A stretch of DNA of 64,000 bases, taken from NCBI RefSeq assembly GCF_022374875.2, contig NZ_CP092427.2, positions 2,232,001 through 2,296,000 of the forward strand, read 5' to 3'. Shown one piece after another: positions 42,774-52,408 of the stretch. Made by a program: the position numbers and the translations under genes. The notes beneath the pieces were generated by a model. It saw only the letters and a list, made by a program, of their open reading frames with translations. It searched no databases and was not told the origin of the DNA. How positions within the stretch are numbered: position 1 is the first letter of the stretch; each line of letters starts with the position of its first letter. Origin of the DNA: Mycolicibacterium rufum (GTDB lineage: Bacteria; Actinomycetota; Actinomycetes; Mycobacteriales; Mycobacteriaceae).

Positions 42774-44456
42774 TCAGCGGCGGCGGCTCTTCTTCCGCGG
42801 CGGGGGCAGGGCGCCCTCGGCACGCAGCCGGGCGGCATGCTCGGCGAGCGCCTCGACGAGCGGTCCGACCGCGGCGACCTCGGGCTGGACGTCGACGCGC
42901 AGCCCGAATTCGGCTGCGGTTTCAGCGGTTTTCGGCCCGATGCACGCCACGATCGTGCGGGCGTGCGGCTTGCCGGCGATGCCGACGAGGTTGCGCACCG
43001 TGGAGCTCGACGTGAAGCACACCGCGTCGAAGCCGCCGGTCTTGATCATCTCGCGGGTGTGCGCCGGCGGCGGGGCCGCCCGCACGGTCCGGTAGGCGGT
43101 GACGTCCTCGATCTCCCAGCCCCGCTCCCGCAGGCCCTCGGCCAGCGTCTCGGTGGCGATGTCGGCGCGCGGCAGCAGCACCCGGTTCACCGGATCGAAG
43201 ATGTCGTCGTACGGCGGGAACTCGTCGAGCAGACCGAGGGAGGACTGCTCGCCGGTGGGCACCAGCTCCGGGTTGATGCCGAACGCACGCACCCGGTCAG
43301 CGGTGGCCTGCCCGACGCAGGCGATCTTCACCCCGGAGAACGCGCGGGCGTCGAGCCCGAACTCGTTGAACTTCTCCCACACCGCACGCACCGCGTTGGT
43401 GGAGGTGAAGACCACCCACTGGAAGCGCCCGTCGACCAGACCCTTGACGGCCCTTTCCATCTGGGCCGGGCTGCGCGGCGGCTCGACCGCGATGGTCGGC
43501 ACCTCGATGGGCAGCGCGCCGTGGCCGACGAGCCGGTCGCTCATCTCGCCCGCCTGGTCCTTGGTGCGGGGCACCAGCACGGTCCAGCCGTACAGTGCCC
43601 GGCTCTCCCACCAGTTCAGCTTGGCGCGGTTGGCCACGGTCCGGCCGATGGTCACGACCAGCGTGCCGGTCAGCGGGCCGGACGGCTCGACACCGGCGGG
43701 CTTGTCCAGCACCGCCTTGTCCAGCAGGCCCGCAAGCGTGGCCTCCACCGAACGCTGCTGGCACGTGGTGCCGTTGGCGGTGACGACGGCGGGCGTGTTC
43801 TCGGCGAGCCCGTACTCGATCAGCGTGCGCGCGGCCTCGGGCAGATGCGAGGCGGTCGCGTGCAGGATCAGCGGTCCGGGCGCGGCGGCCAGCGCGGCCC
43901 AGTCGACGTTGGGGTCGCGGACGTCGGCGACGGTGTGCGACGACCCCAGCGGCAGGCCCGCGTAGGTCGGCACCGCCGACGTGTCCGGCAGACCCGGGAC
44001 GATCTCGAAGGTCAGCTGCGTGCGTGCCAGCGCGTTGATCTCGGTGATCACCGCGTCGATCGACAGCGGGTCACCGGCGACGAGGCGGACCACGTCCACG
44101 CCGGTGCGGGCCTCGGTGGCCAACGTCTTGGCGACCTCGGCCGGGTCACCGAGCGCGGGCCGGATGTCGGGGCCGCCGGGGATGACGGGCTCGGCCGTCT
44201 CGGCGGGCGCGGCATCGGCGGCCGCGGCCTCGGGGGCACCGGCCGCCTGAACGGGTCCCGACGGCGGCGGCAGCTCCGAACCCGCCAGCGCGAGCACCGC
44301 TTCCGGTACGTCGGGGTCGGTGAAGACGAGGGCGGCGTTGGCCAATACGGCGCGGGCGCGCGTCGTCAGCAGGCCCGGATCCCCGGGCCCGGAGCCGACG
44401 AACGTGATGCGGCCGGGCTTGCCCTTGCGTCCTCGCAAGGTCATCTGGCGAGTCAT
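42774..44456 (-). CDS. hemD: Uroporphyrinogen-III methyltransferase/synthase fusion
   Basis: 560 residues. The N-terminal half (1-255) is a CobA/SUMT-like methylase domain: [31 protein letters not shown] and [20 protein letters not shown]. The C-terminal half (about 280-540) is uroporphyrinogen-III synthase. An Ala/Pro/Glu-rich insertion sits at residues 60-100. Length matches Rv0511 (565). In mycobacteria this fusion gives uroporphyrinogen III; whether the methylase half is active is uncertain. Overlaps hemC by four bases. Confidence 0.93.
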   Translation of the reverse strand: MTRQMTLRGRKGKPGRITFVGSGPGDPGLLTTRARAVLANAALVFTDPDVPEAVLALAGSELPPPSGPVQAAGAPEAAAADAAPAETAEPVIPGGPDIRPALGDPAEVAKTLATEARTGVDVVRLVAGDPLSIDAVITEINALARTQLTFEIVPGLPDTSAVPTYAGLPLGSSHTVADVRDPNVDWAALAAAPGPLILHATASHLPEAARTLIEYGLAENTPAVVTANGTTCQQRSVEATLAGLLDKAVLDKPAGVEPSGPLTGTLVVTIGRTVANRAKLNWWESRALYGWTVLVPRTKDQAGEMSDRLVGHGALPIEVPTIAVEPPRSPAQMERAVKGLVDGRFQWVVFTSTNAVRAVWEKFNEFGLDARAFSGVKIACVGQATADRVRAFGINPELVPTGEQSSLGLLDEFPPYDDIFDPVNRVLLPRADIATETLAEGLRERGWEIEDVTAYRTVRAAPPPAHTREMIKTGGFDAVCFTSSSTVRNLVGIAGKPHARTIVACIGPKTAETAAEFGLRVDVQPEVAAVGPLVEALAEHAARLRAEGALPPPRKKSRRR

Positions 44457-45388
44457 GTACCTCTCCCGCGTTCGTCCAACAGGTCCCGTGCTCCCAGCTC
44501 GAACAGTTCCGCGGCCACCGAGAGCCCCAGCTCCCGTGCCCGCTCGGGTGTCCCGATACCGGACGCACGGATCACGTCGGATCCGTCCAGCGTCGCCACG
44601 CAGCCGCGCAGCGACAGCTCTTCGAAGACGCGGCCGTCCTCATCGATCGACTCGACCACCTCCGCGATCGCGCCTACCGGTGCGGAGCAACCCGCCTCCA
44701 GTTCGGCGAGCAAGGTGCGCTCTGCGGTGACCGCGGCCCGGGTGTCGGCGTCATCGAGTTCCGCCAACAGTTCGGCCAGGCCGGAGTCACCGGCACGGCA
44801 CTCGACTGCCAACGCACCTTGAGCCGGCGCCGGCAACATCTGTACCGGTTCCAGCGTCTCGGTGACGGCGTCGAGGCGACCGATGCGGGCCAATCCCGCC
44901 CGGGCGACCACGACGGCGTCGAGATCACCGCTGCTTACCCTGTTCAACCTGGTATCTAGGTTGCCTCGTAGGGGGCGGATTTCCAAACCGAGACCCAGTG
45001 CTCTAAGCTGCGCGGTCCGTCGCGGGGACGACGTGCCGATCACCGAGCCGGTCGGCAACTCTCCGAGCACCATCCCGTCGCGGGCCACCAGCGCGTCGCG
45101 CGCGTCCTCGCGCACCGGGATCGCGGCGATCACGAACCGTTCGTCGGGCGCGGTCGGCAAATCTTTGTAGGAGTGCACCGCCATGTCCACGGTGCCGTCG
45201 GCGATCGCTTCGCGCAGCGCCGCGGTGAACACCCCGACGCCGATGTCGGCGATGGGCGCCTGCGAGCGATCCCCCTCGGTGGAGACGATCACGAGTTCGG
45301 CGTCGTGCCCGGCGGCGATGAGGGCGTCGCGGACCGCACCGGCCTGGGTGGTGGCCAGCAGACTGCCCCGCGTGCCGATGCGGATCAC
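44453..45388 (-). CDS. hemC: Porphobilinogen deaminase
   Basis: 311 residues; the start [14 protein letters not shown] and the motif VHSYKDLPT are family hallmarks, RGNLDTRL holds substrate-binding arginines and the dipyrromethane cofactor cysteine is in [13 protein letters not shown]. Polymerises four porphobilinogen units to hydroxymethylbilane. Corresponds to Rv0510. GTG at 45388 overlaps the hemA stop (GTGA), giving translational coupling. Confidence 0.96.
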   Translation of the reverse strand: MIRIGTRGSLLATTQAGAVRDALIAAGHDAELVIVSTEGDRSQAPIADIGVGVFTAALREAIADGTVDMAVHSYKDLPTAPDERFVIAAIPVREDARDALVARDGMVLGELPTGSVIGTSSPRRTAQLRALGLGLEIRPLRGNLDTRLNRVSSGDLDAVVVARAGLARIGRLDAVTETLEPVQMLPAPAQGALAVECRAGDSGLAELLAELDDADTRAAVTAERTLLAELEAGCSAPVGAIAEVVESIDEDGRVFEELSLRGCVATLDGSDVIRASGIGTPERARELGLSVAAELFELGARDLLDERGRGT

Positions 45389-46755
45389 TCGGTGCTGTCG
45401 AAATCGGTTGTCGGAACCGGGATCTCCCCCACAGTAACGGCCCCCAGTTCGCTGCCGGCAACGGCGTCGACGGCGTGCTGGTCGAGTTCGAACAGTTCGC
45501 GCAGCGCTTCGGCGTAGCTGTCCCCGCCGGGGGCGCCGGCCAGTTGCTTCACGCGCACGGTGGGCGCGTGCAGGAGTTTGTCCACGACGCGGCGCACCGT
45601 CTTGGCCACCTCGTCGCGGTAGGCGGAGTCCAGGCCGGGCAACCGGTTGTCCAGCCGCAGCAGTTCGGCCTCGACGACGTCGGCGGCGCGCTGGCGCAGC
45701 GCGGTGACCGTCGGGGTGACCTCGGCCATCCGCTGGCCGGCCAGGTACTCGGCCACTTCGGCGGCGACGATCGTGCGGGCGGCCTCGGCGTCGGAGGTGG
45801 CGGTGCGCGCGGTCGGCTCCCGCAGGACCCGTTCCATGTCGATGACGTCCACACCGGGCAGGCCGGCCACGGCGGGGTCGATGTCGCGGGGCATGCCGAG
45901 ATCGCACATGACCAGCTGCTTGCTGCTGCCCAGCCGCTGGGCCAGGCCCCGGTGCACGTCGGCCAGCGACACCACCGGCCGCACCGCGCCGGTGCAGCTG
46001 ACGACGACGTCGGCGTCGGTGAGCAGCGGGGGCAGGTGGTCGAACGGGAAGGCCTCGGCCGCGACGCCGTGGCCGCGGATGTTCTCGGCGAGCCGCTTGG
46101 CGCGGGGCAGCGAGCGGTTCACCACGTGGATGCGCTCGATGCCGGCGCGCATCAGCTGCCGGGCGGCCAGGGCGCCCATCGACCCGGCGCCCACGACCAC
46201 CGCGGACCGGCCGGCCAGCGACCCGATCCGGGTTTCGGCCATGTCCAGGGCGACGGAGACGACGCTCGCGCCGGCGGCGTCGATGCCGGTCTCGGAGTGC
46301 ACGCGCTTGCCGACCGACAGCGCTCGCTGGGAGAGCTCGTGGAGGGTGCGCCCGACGGTGTGGTTGGCCTCGGCGGTCGCATACGCCCGCCGCACCTGGC
46401 CCAGCACCTGCGCCTCGCCGACGACGGCCGAATCCAGCCCGCTGGCGACGGTGAACAGGTGCTCGACGGCGGCCTCGGCGTAGCGGACGTAGGCGTATCT
46501 GGTGAGGTCCTGCAGCGACATCCCGGAGTGCTCGCTGAGCACCGAACCGATCACCGACAGGCCGCCGTGGAACGCCTCGACGACCGCGTACACCTCGACG
46601 CGGTTACAGGTCGACAGCACCATGGCTTCGGTGACCAGCGAGGACTGCAGCACCTGCTCGATGATCTTGGCCTGATCGGCCTCGTCGGTGCTCAACTGCT
46701 CGAGCACGGACACCGGCGCGCTCCGGTGCGAAACCCCGAAAAGCAGAACGCTCAC
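45385..46755 (-). CDS. hemA: Glutamyl-tRNA reductase
   Basis: 456 residues. N-terminal [15 protein letters not shown] and the catalytic cysteine in [10 protein letters not shown] (about Cys50), then an NADPH-binding domain with [15 protein letters not shown] (about residues 180-195) and a dimerisation helix at the C-terminus. Reduces glutamyl-tRNA to glutamate-1-semialdehyde, the first committed step of heme synthesis in this route. Corresponds to Rv0509. GTG at 46755. First gene of the hem operon, 57 bases downstream of the glutaredoxin-like gene. Confidence 0.96.
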   Translation of the reverse strand: MSVLLFGVSHRSAPVSVLEQLSTDEADQAKIIEQVLQSSLVTEAMVLSTCNRVEVYAVVEAFHGGLSVIGSVLSEHSGMSLQDLTRYAYVRYAEAAVEHLFTVASGLDSAVVGEAQVLGQVRRAYATAEANHTVGRTLHELSQRALSVGKRVHSETGIDAAGASVVSVALDMAETRIGSLAGRSAVVVGAGSMGALAARQLMRAGIERIHVVNRSLPRAKRLAENIRGHGVAAEAFPFDHLPPLLTDADVVVSCTGAVRPVVSLADVHRGLAQRLGSSKQLVMCDLGMPRDIDPAVAGLPGVDVIDMERVLREPTARTATSDAEAARTIVAAEVAEYLAGQRMAEVTPTVTALRQRAADVVEAELLRLDNRLPGLDSAYRDEVAKTVRRVVDKLLHAPTVRVKQLAGAPGGDSYAEALRELFELDQHAVDAVAGSELGAVTVGEIPVPTTDFDSTE

Positions 46756-46811
46756 GGCTTCCTCACCACCCCACCAAGGTAATCGTTCACCAGCTGGCCT
46801 TCCAAATTTGC

Positions 46812-47066
46812 TCAGCCGGTCAGATCGGCCCGCAACCGGGCCTCGTCGACCTCCCAGTAGCTGTGCTCCACACCGTCGAGGAGCACGACCGGCAGCCGGT
46901 CGCCGTACTCGGCCCGAAGGGCGGGGTGACCTGCTGCAGCGGCCTCGTCGACGTCGGTGACGGTCAGCCGGAAACCGAGCTCGTCACCAAGCTCCGCGAG
47001 CCGCGCCGCGGCGGCCTGGCACATCGGGCAACCCGGGCGGGTGAGGAGGTTCACAGCGCGATCCAC
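46812..47066 (-). CDS. Glutaredoxin-like protein (DUF836 type)
   Basis: 84 residues. [20 protein letters not shown] holds the redox pair CPMC near residues 13-16, with a C-terminal strand LPVVLLDG containing the cis-Pro. It belongs to the small glutaredoxin/thioredoxin proteins (DUF836-like) of mycobacteria and corresponds to Rv0508. GTG at 47066 gives the expected N-terminus. It faces the HAD gene divergently (39-base spacer). Confidence 0.83.
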   Translation of the reverse strand: MDRAVNLLTRPGCPMCQAAAARLAELGDELGFRLTVTDVDEAAAAGHPALRAEYGDRLPVVLLDGVEHSYWEVDEARLRADLTG

Positions 47067-47105
47067 CCCGCCAGTATCGCGATCAGGTGACTTAGTGTTG
47101 TAGCC

Positions 47106-48023
47106 GTGTCCGATATCGGGGGCTTGGGGGCCGGGACCGACGCCCGCGCGCAGCACATCGCCGGCGAGGTCAGCGCCGCGGTTGCCGCCGAGGGCCTCGT
47201 GGAGCCCGCCATCGAGACCGGCGGCGAGCTGCCGGGGCCTCCCCCGCCGCCGCCCGACCTGACCGCGGCCGCCTTCTTCGACGTCGACAACACGCTGGTG
47301 CACGGCTCGTCGCTGGTGCACTTCGCCCGCGGGCTGGCCGCCCGTGAGTACTTCACCTACAAAGACCTGGCGCGCTTCGCGATGGCGCAGGCGAAGTTCC
47401 AGCTGACCGGCCGGGAGAACAGCGACGACGTGGCCGCGGGCCGCCGCAAGGCGCTGGCGTTCATCGAGGGCCGCTCGACCGCCGAGCTGGTCGCGCTGGG
47501 CGAGGAGATCTACGACGAGATCATCGCCGACAAGATCTGGCCGGGCACCCGGGCGCTGGCGCAGATGCATCTGGACGCCGGCCAGCAGGTGTGGCTGGTC
47601 ACCGCGACGCCGTACGAGCTGGCCGACACGATCGCCCGCAGGCTCGGGTTGACCGGCGCGCTGGGCACCGTTGCCGAGTCGGTGGACGGCGTGTTCACCG
47701 GCCGGCTCGTCGGCGACATCCTGCACGGCACCGGCAAGGCGCACGCCGTGCGGTCCCTGGCCATCCGGGAGGGCCTGAACCTGCGCCGCTGCACCGCCTA
47801 CTCCGACAGCTTCAATGACGTGCCGATGCTCTCGCTGGTCGGCACCGCGGTGGCCATCAATCCGGACGCGGATCTGCGCGACCTGGCCCGCGAGCGGGGC
47901 TGGGAGATCCGCGACTTCCGCACCGCGCGCAAGGCGGCCCGGATCGGGGTGCCGTCGGCGCTGGCCCTGGGCGCGGTCGGCGGCGCGCTGGCCGCGGCGG
48001 TGTCCCGTCGGGACAGGAAGTAG
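47106..48023 (+). CDS. HAD-superfamily IB phosphatase (SerB1-like)
   Basis: 305 residues. A Pro-rich leader of about 50 residues precedes the HAD core: motif [16 protein letters not shown], motif II VTATP, motif [19 protein letters not shown]. Annotated in M. tuberculosis as serB1 (Rv0505c), but true phosphoserine phosphatase activity is not assured; the family includes phosphatases acting on lipids and others. A hydrophobic C-terminus ([15 protein letters not shown]) suggests membrane association. GTG at 47106 follows TAGTGT by eight bases (leaderless). Confidence 0.83.
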   Translation: MSDIGGLGAGTDARAQHIAGEVSAAVAAEGLVEPAIETGGELPGPPPPPPDLTAAAFFDVDNTLVHGSSLVHFARGLAAREYFTYKDLARFAMAQAKFQLTGRENSDDVAAGRRKALAFIEGRSTAELVALGEEIYDEIIADKIWPGTRALAQMHLDAGQQVWLVTATPYELADTIARRLGLTGALGTVAESVDGVFTGRLVGDILHGTGKAHAVRSLAIREGLNLRRCTAYSDSFNDVPMLSLVGTAVAINPDADLRDLARERGWEIRDFRTARKAARIGVPSALALGAVGGALAAAVSRRDRK

Positions 48024-48082
48024 CCGGCACCCCGCTGATAGGCTCGCGCCGCCACCGCCAAGCAACGGAGAGTATCGCCGGC

Positions 48083-48622
48083 ATGAGCATCGCTGAGAAC
48101 ATCATCGGGACCCACTACCGGTATCCGGACTACTTCGAGGTCGACCGCGAGAAGATCCGCGAGTTCGCCCGCGCGGTCAAGGACGACCATCCCGCGCACT
48201 ACAGCGAGGACGCCGCCCGGGAGTGCGGCCACGACGCGCTGATCGCGTCCCTGACCTTCCTGGCGGTGGCCGGCCGGCGCGTGCAGCTGGAGATCTTCAA
48301 TCAGTTCGACGTGCCCATCAACATGGAGCGCGTGCTGCACCGCGACCAGAAGATCAAATTCCACCGGCCGATCGTGGCGGGCGACAAGCTGTTCTTCGAC
48401 TCCTACCTGGACTCGGTGACCGAGTCGCACGGCGCGGTGGTGACCGAGGTCCGCGGCGAAGTGACCGACGAGCACGGCGAACCCGTCCTGACGAGCGTCG
48501 TCACGGTGATGGGTGAAGCGCAGTCCGACACCGAGGCCGACGAGATCAGCGACCGGATCGCCACGGCGCGCGACGAAGCGCTGCGCAAGATGGTTGCCAA
48601 GCAAACAGCTCAGGCCGACTGA
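48083..48622 (+). CDS. hadD: FAS-II type (3R)-hydroxyacyl dehydratase subunit, HadD-like
   Basis: 179 residues, MaoC-like N-terminal (FAS1 dehydratase) family: [40 protein letters not shown], then a hot-dog sheet with [19 protein letters not shown]. The C-terminus is a charged helix. Corresponds to Rv0504c, named HadD in mycobacteria for its role in mycolic acid elongation. In M. tuberculosis cmaA2 follows; it is absent here, and the acyltransferase gene converges instead. Confidence 0.85.
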   Translation: MSIAENIIGTHYRYPDYFEVDREKIREFARAVKDDHPAHYSEDAARECGHDALIASLTFLAVAGRRVQLEIFNQFDVPINMERVLHRDQKIKFHRPIVAGDKLFFDSYLDSVTESHGAVVTEVRGEVTDEHGEPVLTSVVTVMGEAQSDTEADEISDRIATARDEALRKMVAKQTAQAD

Positions 48623-48637
48623 GCGGCACGGCCGCGC

Positions 48638-49720
48638 TCAGCCGAAGAACGTGTTCCGGCGGTTCGCGAGCAGCTGATAGAGGGTCTGCTGAATGGTCTC
48701 GCGCACCTGGTCGGTCAGCTCGAAGGTGACCATCGGGTCCTCGGCGGCGGACTCGTCGTAGCCGGCGGTGTCGATGGGCTCGCCGAACTGGATGTACCAC
48801 TTCGACGGCAGCGGCACCACGCCCAGCGGACCCGCCAGCGGGAACAGCGGGGTGACGGGGAAGTACGGCAGGCCGAGCAGCCGCGCGAGCAGCTTGACGT
48901 CGGCGACCATCGGGTAGATCTCCTCCGAGCCGACGATCGAGCACGGCACGATCGGCGCCTTGGTGCGCAGGGCCGCCGACACGAACCCGCCGCGGCCGAA
49001 CCGCTGCAGCTTGTAGCGGTCCTTGAAGCGCTTGCCGAGGCCCTTGTAACCCTCCGGGAACACCGCGGTGAGCTCACCGGCGGCGAGCAGCCGGTGCGCG
49101 TCATCGGTGCAGGCCATCGTGTGGCCGGCCTTGCGGGCGGCCTGCCCGACGCCGGGCATGTCGAACACCATGTCGGCGGCCAGCAGACGCAGGTCCCGGT
49201 GGGCGGGGTGGTGGTCGCGGACTGCGACCGAGGTCATCAGGCCGTCGAACGGCAGGACGCCGGCGTGGTTGGCCACCACCAGGGCCGCACCCGTGTCCGG
49301 GAGGTTCTCGATCCCGCTGACCTCCACCCGGAACCACGAGTTGAAGAACACCCGCAGCAAAGGAAGAAAGATTGCGTTGTTGAGGTGCGGGTCGAAGCCG
49401 AACTCGTCGACCGTGTAGTCGCCCGTCATCCGTTTGCGGACGAAGTCGGCGACGGCGGCGATGCGGGTGGCGAGTTCGGTGGGCGTCTCCTCAGCGGCGG
49501 TGGTACCGCCGGCGCGGTGCGCGTCGATGTCGCGGACGACGGCCTCGAGTTCTTCGGCGGTGGCGCGGCCCTCGGCGTCACCCATCAGCGAGGGATGTCT
49601 GCGCGATCGGTCGACCCGCTGCGCAGCTGCCCGCCGCGATGCCGCACTACGCCCCGAATTGGAGTGCAGCGGAATGACTTTCGCTTTTGACTCGCCCGCC
49701 ACCGTTCCCGCTTCCCTCAT
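48638..49720 (-). CDS. PlsC-type acyltransferase (Rv0502-like)
   Basis: 360 residues. The catalytic HX4D box is NHAGVLPFDGLM (about residues 150-161), with VFPEGYKGLGKRFK as the glycerophosphate/acceptor loop. A long N-terminal region (1-95) is polar and basic. Close in length to Rv0502 (358). Likely attaches acyl chains to a glycerophospholipid or related lipid; no exact substrate. ATG at 49720 lies 37 bases downstream of the galE2 stop. Confidence 0.85.
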   Translation of the reverse strand: MREAGTVAGESKAKVIPLHSNSGRSAASRRAAAQRVDRSRRHPSLMGDAEGRATAEELEAVVRDIDAHRAGGTTAAEETPTELATRIAAVADFVRKRMTGDYTVDEFGFDPHLNNAIFLPLLRVFFNSWFRVEVSGIENLPDTGAALVVANHAGVLPFDGLMTSVAVRDHHPAHRDLRLLAADMVFDMPGVGQAARKAGHTMACTDDAHRLLAAGELTAVFPEGYKGLGKRFKDRYKLQRFGRGGFVSAALRTKAPIVPCSIVGSEEIYPMVADVKLLARLLGLPYFPVTPLFPLAGPLGVVPLPSKWYIQFGEPIDTAGYDESAAEDPMVTFELTDQVRETIQQTLYQLLANRRNTFFG

Positions 49721-49757
49721 TTCCCGGGTGCCCCCGCCCCCTCACGCAGACCTGAGT

Positions 49758-50846
49758 CTAGCGTCCGAATCGCTGAGCCGCCGCTACAGCGCGGTGCTCC
49801 ACAGCAGAAACCCAGCGCGGATCCACGATGGGCTTCAATCCCCGTCCCCGCACGTAGTCGTCGAAGGCCTCCGCCGTCGTCCACTTCGGGGTGTATCCGA
49901 GTTCGGTGCGCATCCGGGTGGTGTCCATGACGCGGCCGTAGCTGAGGTAGTCGAGCTGCTCGCGGTCCATCTCGCTGCTGCGGGTGGCCCGCCACAGCGA
50001 ATCCACCGCCACCAACGCCGACCGCGGAACCGGCAGCGCCAGCCGGCCCGAGCGCCGAATCGCCTGGCTCATCATGATGATCCCCGACGCGCCGATGTTG
50101 AACGTGCCCGCCTTGCCCGCCATCGTCGCCCGCTCCAGCGCCCCGAGCGCGTCCTGCTCGTGCAGCAGCTGCATGCGCGCGTCGTGGCCGATGATCGTCG
50201 GCACCACCGGCCCGGCCAGGTACCGCGACAGCGCGGTGTCCATCGCGGGCCCGATCATGTTGGCCAGCCGCAGGATGGTGACCGCGATGTCGGGTCGGCG
50301 CCGGCCCAGCCCGCGGGCGTACCCCTCGATGTCGATGCTGTCGCGCGCGAAACCCTCGCCCGGGGGCCTGCGCCTACTCCGCGACTCGGTGAACAACACC
50401 GGATCCCGTGATGTGGAGCCGTAGACCTCGGAGGTCGACTTGAGGATGACCCGGCGCACCGACGGCGCCTTCTGGCAGGCCGCGAACAGCTGGATCGCGC
50501 CCATCACGTTCAGTTCCTTGAGCGTGGCGCGCCCGCCGGAGCGGGGCGCGTACGACGCCGCGGCGGCGTGCACGACGGTGTCGACGTCGCCGTTGCGGAT
50601 CACCTTGGCGATGAACGGGTTGCGGATGTCGGCGCGCACGAACTCGGCGCGCCCCATCCGGCGCAGCAGATCCTTGCTCGGTGCGATGGCGTCGACCGCG
50701 ATCACGTGATTGATCAGCGGGTTCTGTGCGAGCCGTGCGGTCAGGTAGCCGCCGAGAAACCGGCAGGCTCCGGTGACGAGCACGACCTTCGGGTAGGTCA
50801 GACCATCGCGCGCGTCGGATCCGCCCGAGCTCCCCCCAGCGTCCAT
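49758..50846 (-). CDS. galE2: Atypical extended SDR, GalE2-like
   Basis: 362 residues with an N-terminal Rossmann motif VTGACRFLGGYLTARL and DTVVHAAAASY, the extended-SDR pattern. The usual YxxxK catalytic pair is not visible; the equivalent position reads IEGYARGLGRRR, so epimerase activity is doubtful. Corresponds to Rv0501 (galE2, 376 residues), next to the bS22 gene. ATG at 50846 opens a Gly/Ser-rich leader. May bind nucleotide sugars without catalysis. Confidence 0.8.
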   Translation of the reverse strand: MDAGGSSGGSDARDGLTYPKVVLVTGACRFLGGYLTARLAQNPLINHVIAVDAIAPSKDLLRRMGRAEFVRADIRNPFIAKVIRNGDVDTVVHAAAASYAPRSGGRATLKELNVMGAIQLFAACQKAPSVRRVILKSTSEVYGSTSRDPVLFTESRSRRRPPGEGFARDSIDIEGYARGLGRRRPDIAVTILRLANMIGPAMDTALSRYLAGPVVPTIIGHDARMQLLHEQDALGALERATMAGKAGTFNIGASGIIMMSQAIRRSGRLALPVPRSALVAVDSLWRATRSSEMDREQLDYLSYGRVMDTTRMRTELGYTPKWTTAEAFDDYVRGRGLKPIVDPRWVSAVEHRAVAAAQRFGR

Positions 50847-50876
50847 CTCCGACAGCCTAGCGGCGGCGCGTCGTGA

Positions 50877-50978
50877 CTACTTGCCGAGTTTTCTGCGCTG
50901 CACCCGGGTGCGGCGAAGCAGCTTGCGGTGCTTCTTCTTCGACATGCGCTTGCGACGCTTCTTGATGACAGAACCCAT
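50877..50978 (-). CDS. Small ribosomal subunit protein bS22 (33 residues)
   Basis: ATG at 50978 to TAG at 50877 encodes 33 residues, more than half Lys or Arg: [18 protein letters not shown], then [14 protein letters not shown]. This is the mycobacterial bS22 found in the 30S decoding region; it equals the AURKAIP1/COX24-domain protein Rv0500B beside galE2. It is below normal gene-calling length but its conservation and composition are diagnostic. Confidence 0.9.
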
Positions 50979-51098
50979 GAACTCCGCTACCTAAGTGTTG
51001 TCGTGACGAGCCTGAAGGAATCTCGTCAGCCTCGACCGGCCACCTTACCGAAGGGCGGAATCACGACGAAATCCACGGTCGTCCGCGAGCAGCCGGGA

Positions 51099-51362
51099 TC
51101 ACCCCGCGTCGAAGTACGAGCTCTCCAGCATGTCGTGGACCGCCTTGGCGTGGACGCGGAACGAGCGACCCACCCGGACCGCCGGCAACTCGCCGTTGTG
51201 CACCAGCCGGTACACGGTCATCTTGCTGACCCGCATGAGGCTGGCCACCTCGGCGACGGTGAGAAATTGAGCTCGAGGCGGTTGCCCTTCGGACTGGCCG
51301 GCGTCACGCGCCGCCTTCCCGCTGGCCGAATCCCGCGCCGACGGCCCGTTCATAGACGTCAT
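51099..51362 (-). CDS. Excisionase/AlpA-type helix-turn-helix protein (Rv0500A-like)
   Basis: 87 residues. After a polar leader the DNA-binding domain is complete: FLTVAEVASLMRVSKMTVYR followed by LVHNGELPAVRVGRSFRVH, the MerR-like excisionase/BldC pattern. ATG at 51362 was chosen (MTSMNG); ATG at 51353 and longer starts are possible. Such proteins in mycobacteria are stable regulators rather than phage excisionases. It lies between proC and bS22 in the order expected for Rv0500A. Confidence 0.85.
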   Translation of the reverse strand: MTSMNGPSARDSASGKAARDAGQSEGQPPRAQFLTVAEVASLMRVSKMTVYRLVHNGELPAVRVGRSFRVHAKAVHDMLESSYFDAG

Positions 51363-51501
51363 CGCAACCCAATCCATCAGGCGCGGGCAGTTCCAGCGGC
51401 TTCCCCACCGCTGGCACCGACCCGTGCTTACCACTGGGAGAATAGCGTGGCAGGTGGGGTTACTGCGACGGGTGTGGGCTAATCCGTCCGAAATTGCCGA
51501 A

Positions 51502-52386
51502 CTACTCGGGTGTAATTCCTAGCTGCTCAGAGCGCCTTTTCGCGGCGTGCACGGCGTTGGCCACCGCAGCCCGCAACCCCCCGCGCTCGAGTTCCCGCAG
51601 CCCAGCGGCGGTGGTGCCACCCGGCGAGGTGACCGTGGCCCGCAGCTGCGCCGGCGAGGTGTCCACCGTGCCGGCCATCGGGGTGTCGTCGCTGCCCGCG
51701 CCGTCGTCCAACCGGTCCAGCAACATCGCCGCCGAACCGGCCATGGTCTGCACCACCAGATCGGTCGCCACCGGCCGCGTCAGGCCCGCGTCCACGGCCG
51801 CGTCGACGAGCGCCTCGACCATCAGGAAGAAGTACGCCGGGCCCGATCCGGACACCGCGGTCACCGCGTCGATCTGCGACTCCGACACCGTCAGAACGCC
51901 GCCGACGGCGTCGAAGAGCGACGAGACGCCCTTGAGGTGCTCGGCGGTCGCGAACCGGCCCGGAGCGACCGCACTGACCCCGCCGCCGACGAGCATCGGC
52001 GCGTTGGGCATGACCCGCACGACCGGCGATCCGGCGGGCAGCTTGTTCTCGTAGTAGGCGGCGCTGACGCCGGCCGCGACCGTCACGAAGATCTGTTCGG
52101 CGGCGTCGCTCTCCGCGCGGGCGGCGGTGTCGACGATGTCGCCGATGACGTTGCCCACGTCCGAGGGCTTCACCGCAACGATGACGTACGTGGCGGCGTC
52201 GACCGCTTCGGGCACCGACGTGACCCGCACGGCGTACTTGTCGGCGAGGTAGGCCGTGCGGGCGGGATCCTTCTCCGCGACGACGAGGTCCTTGACCTGC
52301 CGCCCGGCCCGCAGCAACCCCGCCAGCAACGCCTCGCCGATACTCCCGCCACCGATGATCGCGATTCTGGCCATGCCGCACAGCAT
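51502..52386 (-). CDS. proC: Pyrroline-5-carboxylate reductase
   Basis: 294 residues from ATG 52386 (MLCGMARIAII). N-terminal NAD(P)H motif IIGGGSIGEALLAGLL, central AVKPSDVGNVIGD, the C-terminal dimer helix with TVSGSGPAYFFLMVEAL-like SGSGPAYF and VTSPGGTTAAGL, all ProC hallmarks. Final step of proline synthesis. M. tuberculosis ProC starts with a similar ML-F-GMARI, which favours this start over ATG 52374. Corresponds to Rv0500. Confidence 0.94.
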   Translation of the reverse strand: MLCGMARIAIIGGGSIGEALLAGLLRAGRQVKDLVVAEKDPARTAYLADKYAVRVTSVPEAVDAATYVIVAVKPSDVGNVIGDIVDTAARAESDAAEQIFVTVAAGVSAAYYENKLPAGSPVVRVMPNAPMLVGGGVSAVAPGRFATAEHLKGVSSLFDAVGGVLTVSESQIDAVTAVSGSGPAYFFLMVEALVDAAVDAGLTRPVATDLVVQTMAGSAAMLLDRLDDGAGSDDTPMAGTVDTSPAQLRATVTSPGGTTAAGLRELERGGLRAAVANAVHAAKRRSEQLGITPE

Positions 52387-52408
52387 GTCACGGCCCGAAC
52401 GGACCGGC

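Noticed and set aside
42837..44822. 661-codon plus-strand frame opposite hemD
   Set aside because: Glycine/arginine shadow of the hemD and hemC frames.
50940..51098. Small RNA or riboswitch between bS22 and the excisionase-like gene
   Set aside because: Only short GC-rich hairpins; no recognisable riboswitch core; best explained as the bS22 leader.
51439..51444. TATTCT -10 box for the excisionase-like gene
   Set aside because: The box is good on the minus strand but has no supporting -35 and a long distance to the start; too weak to list.
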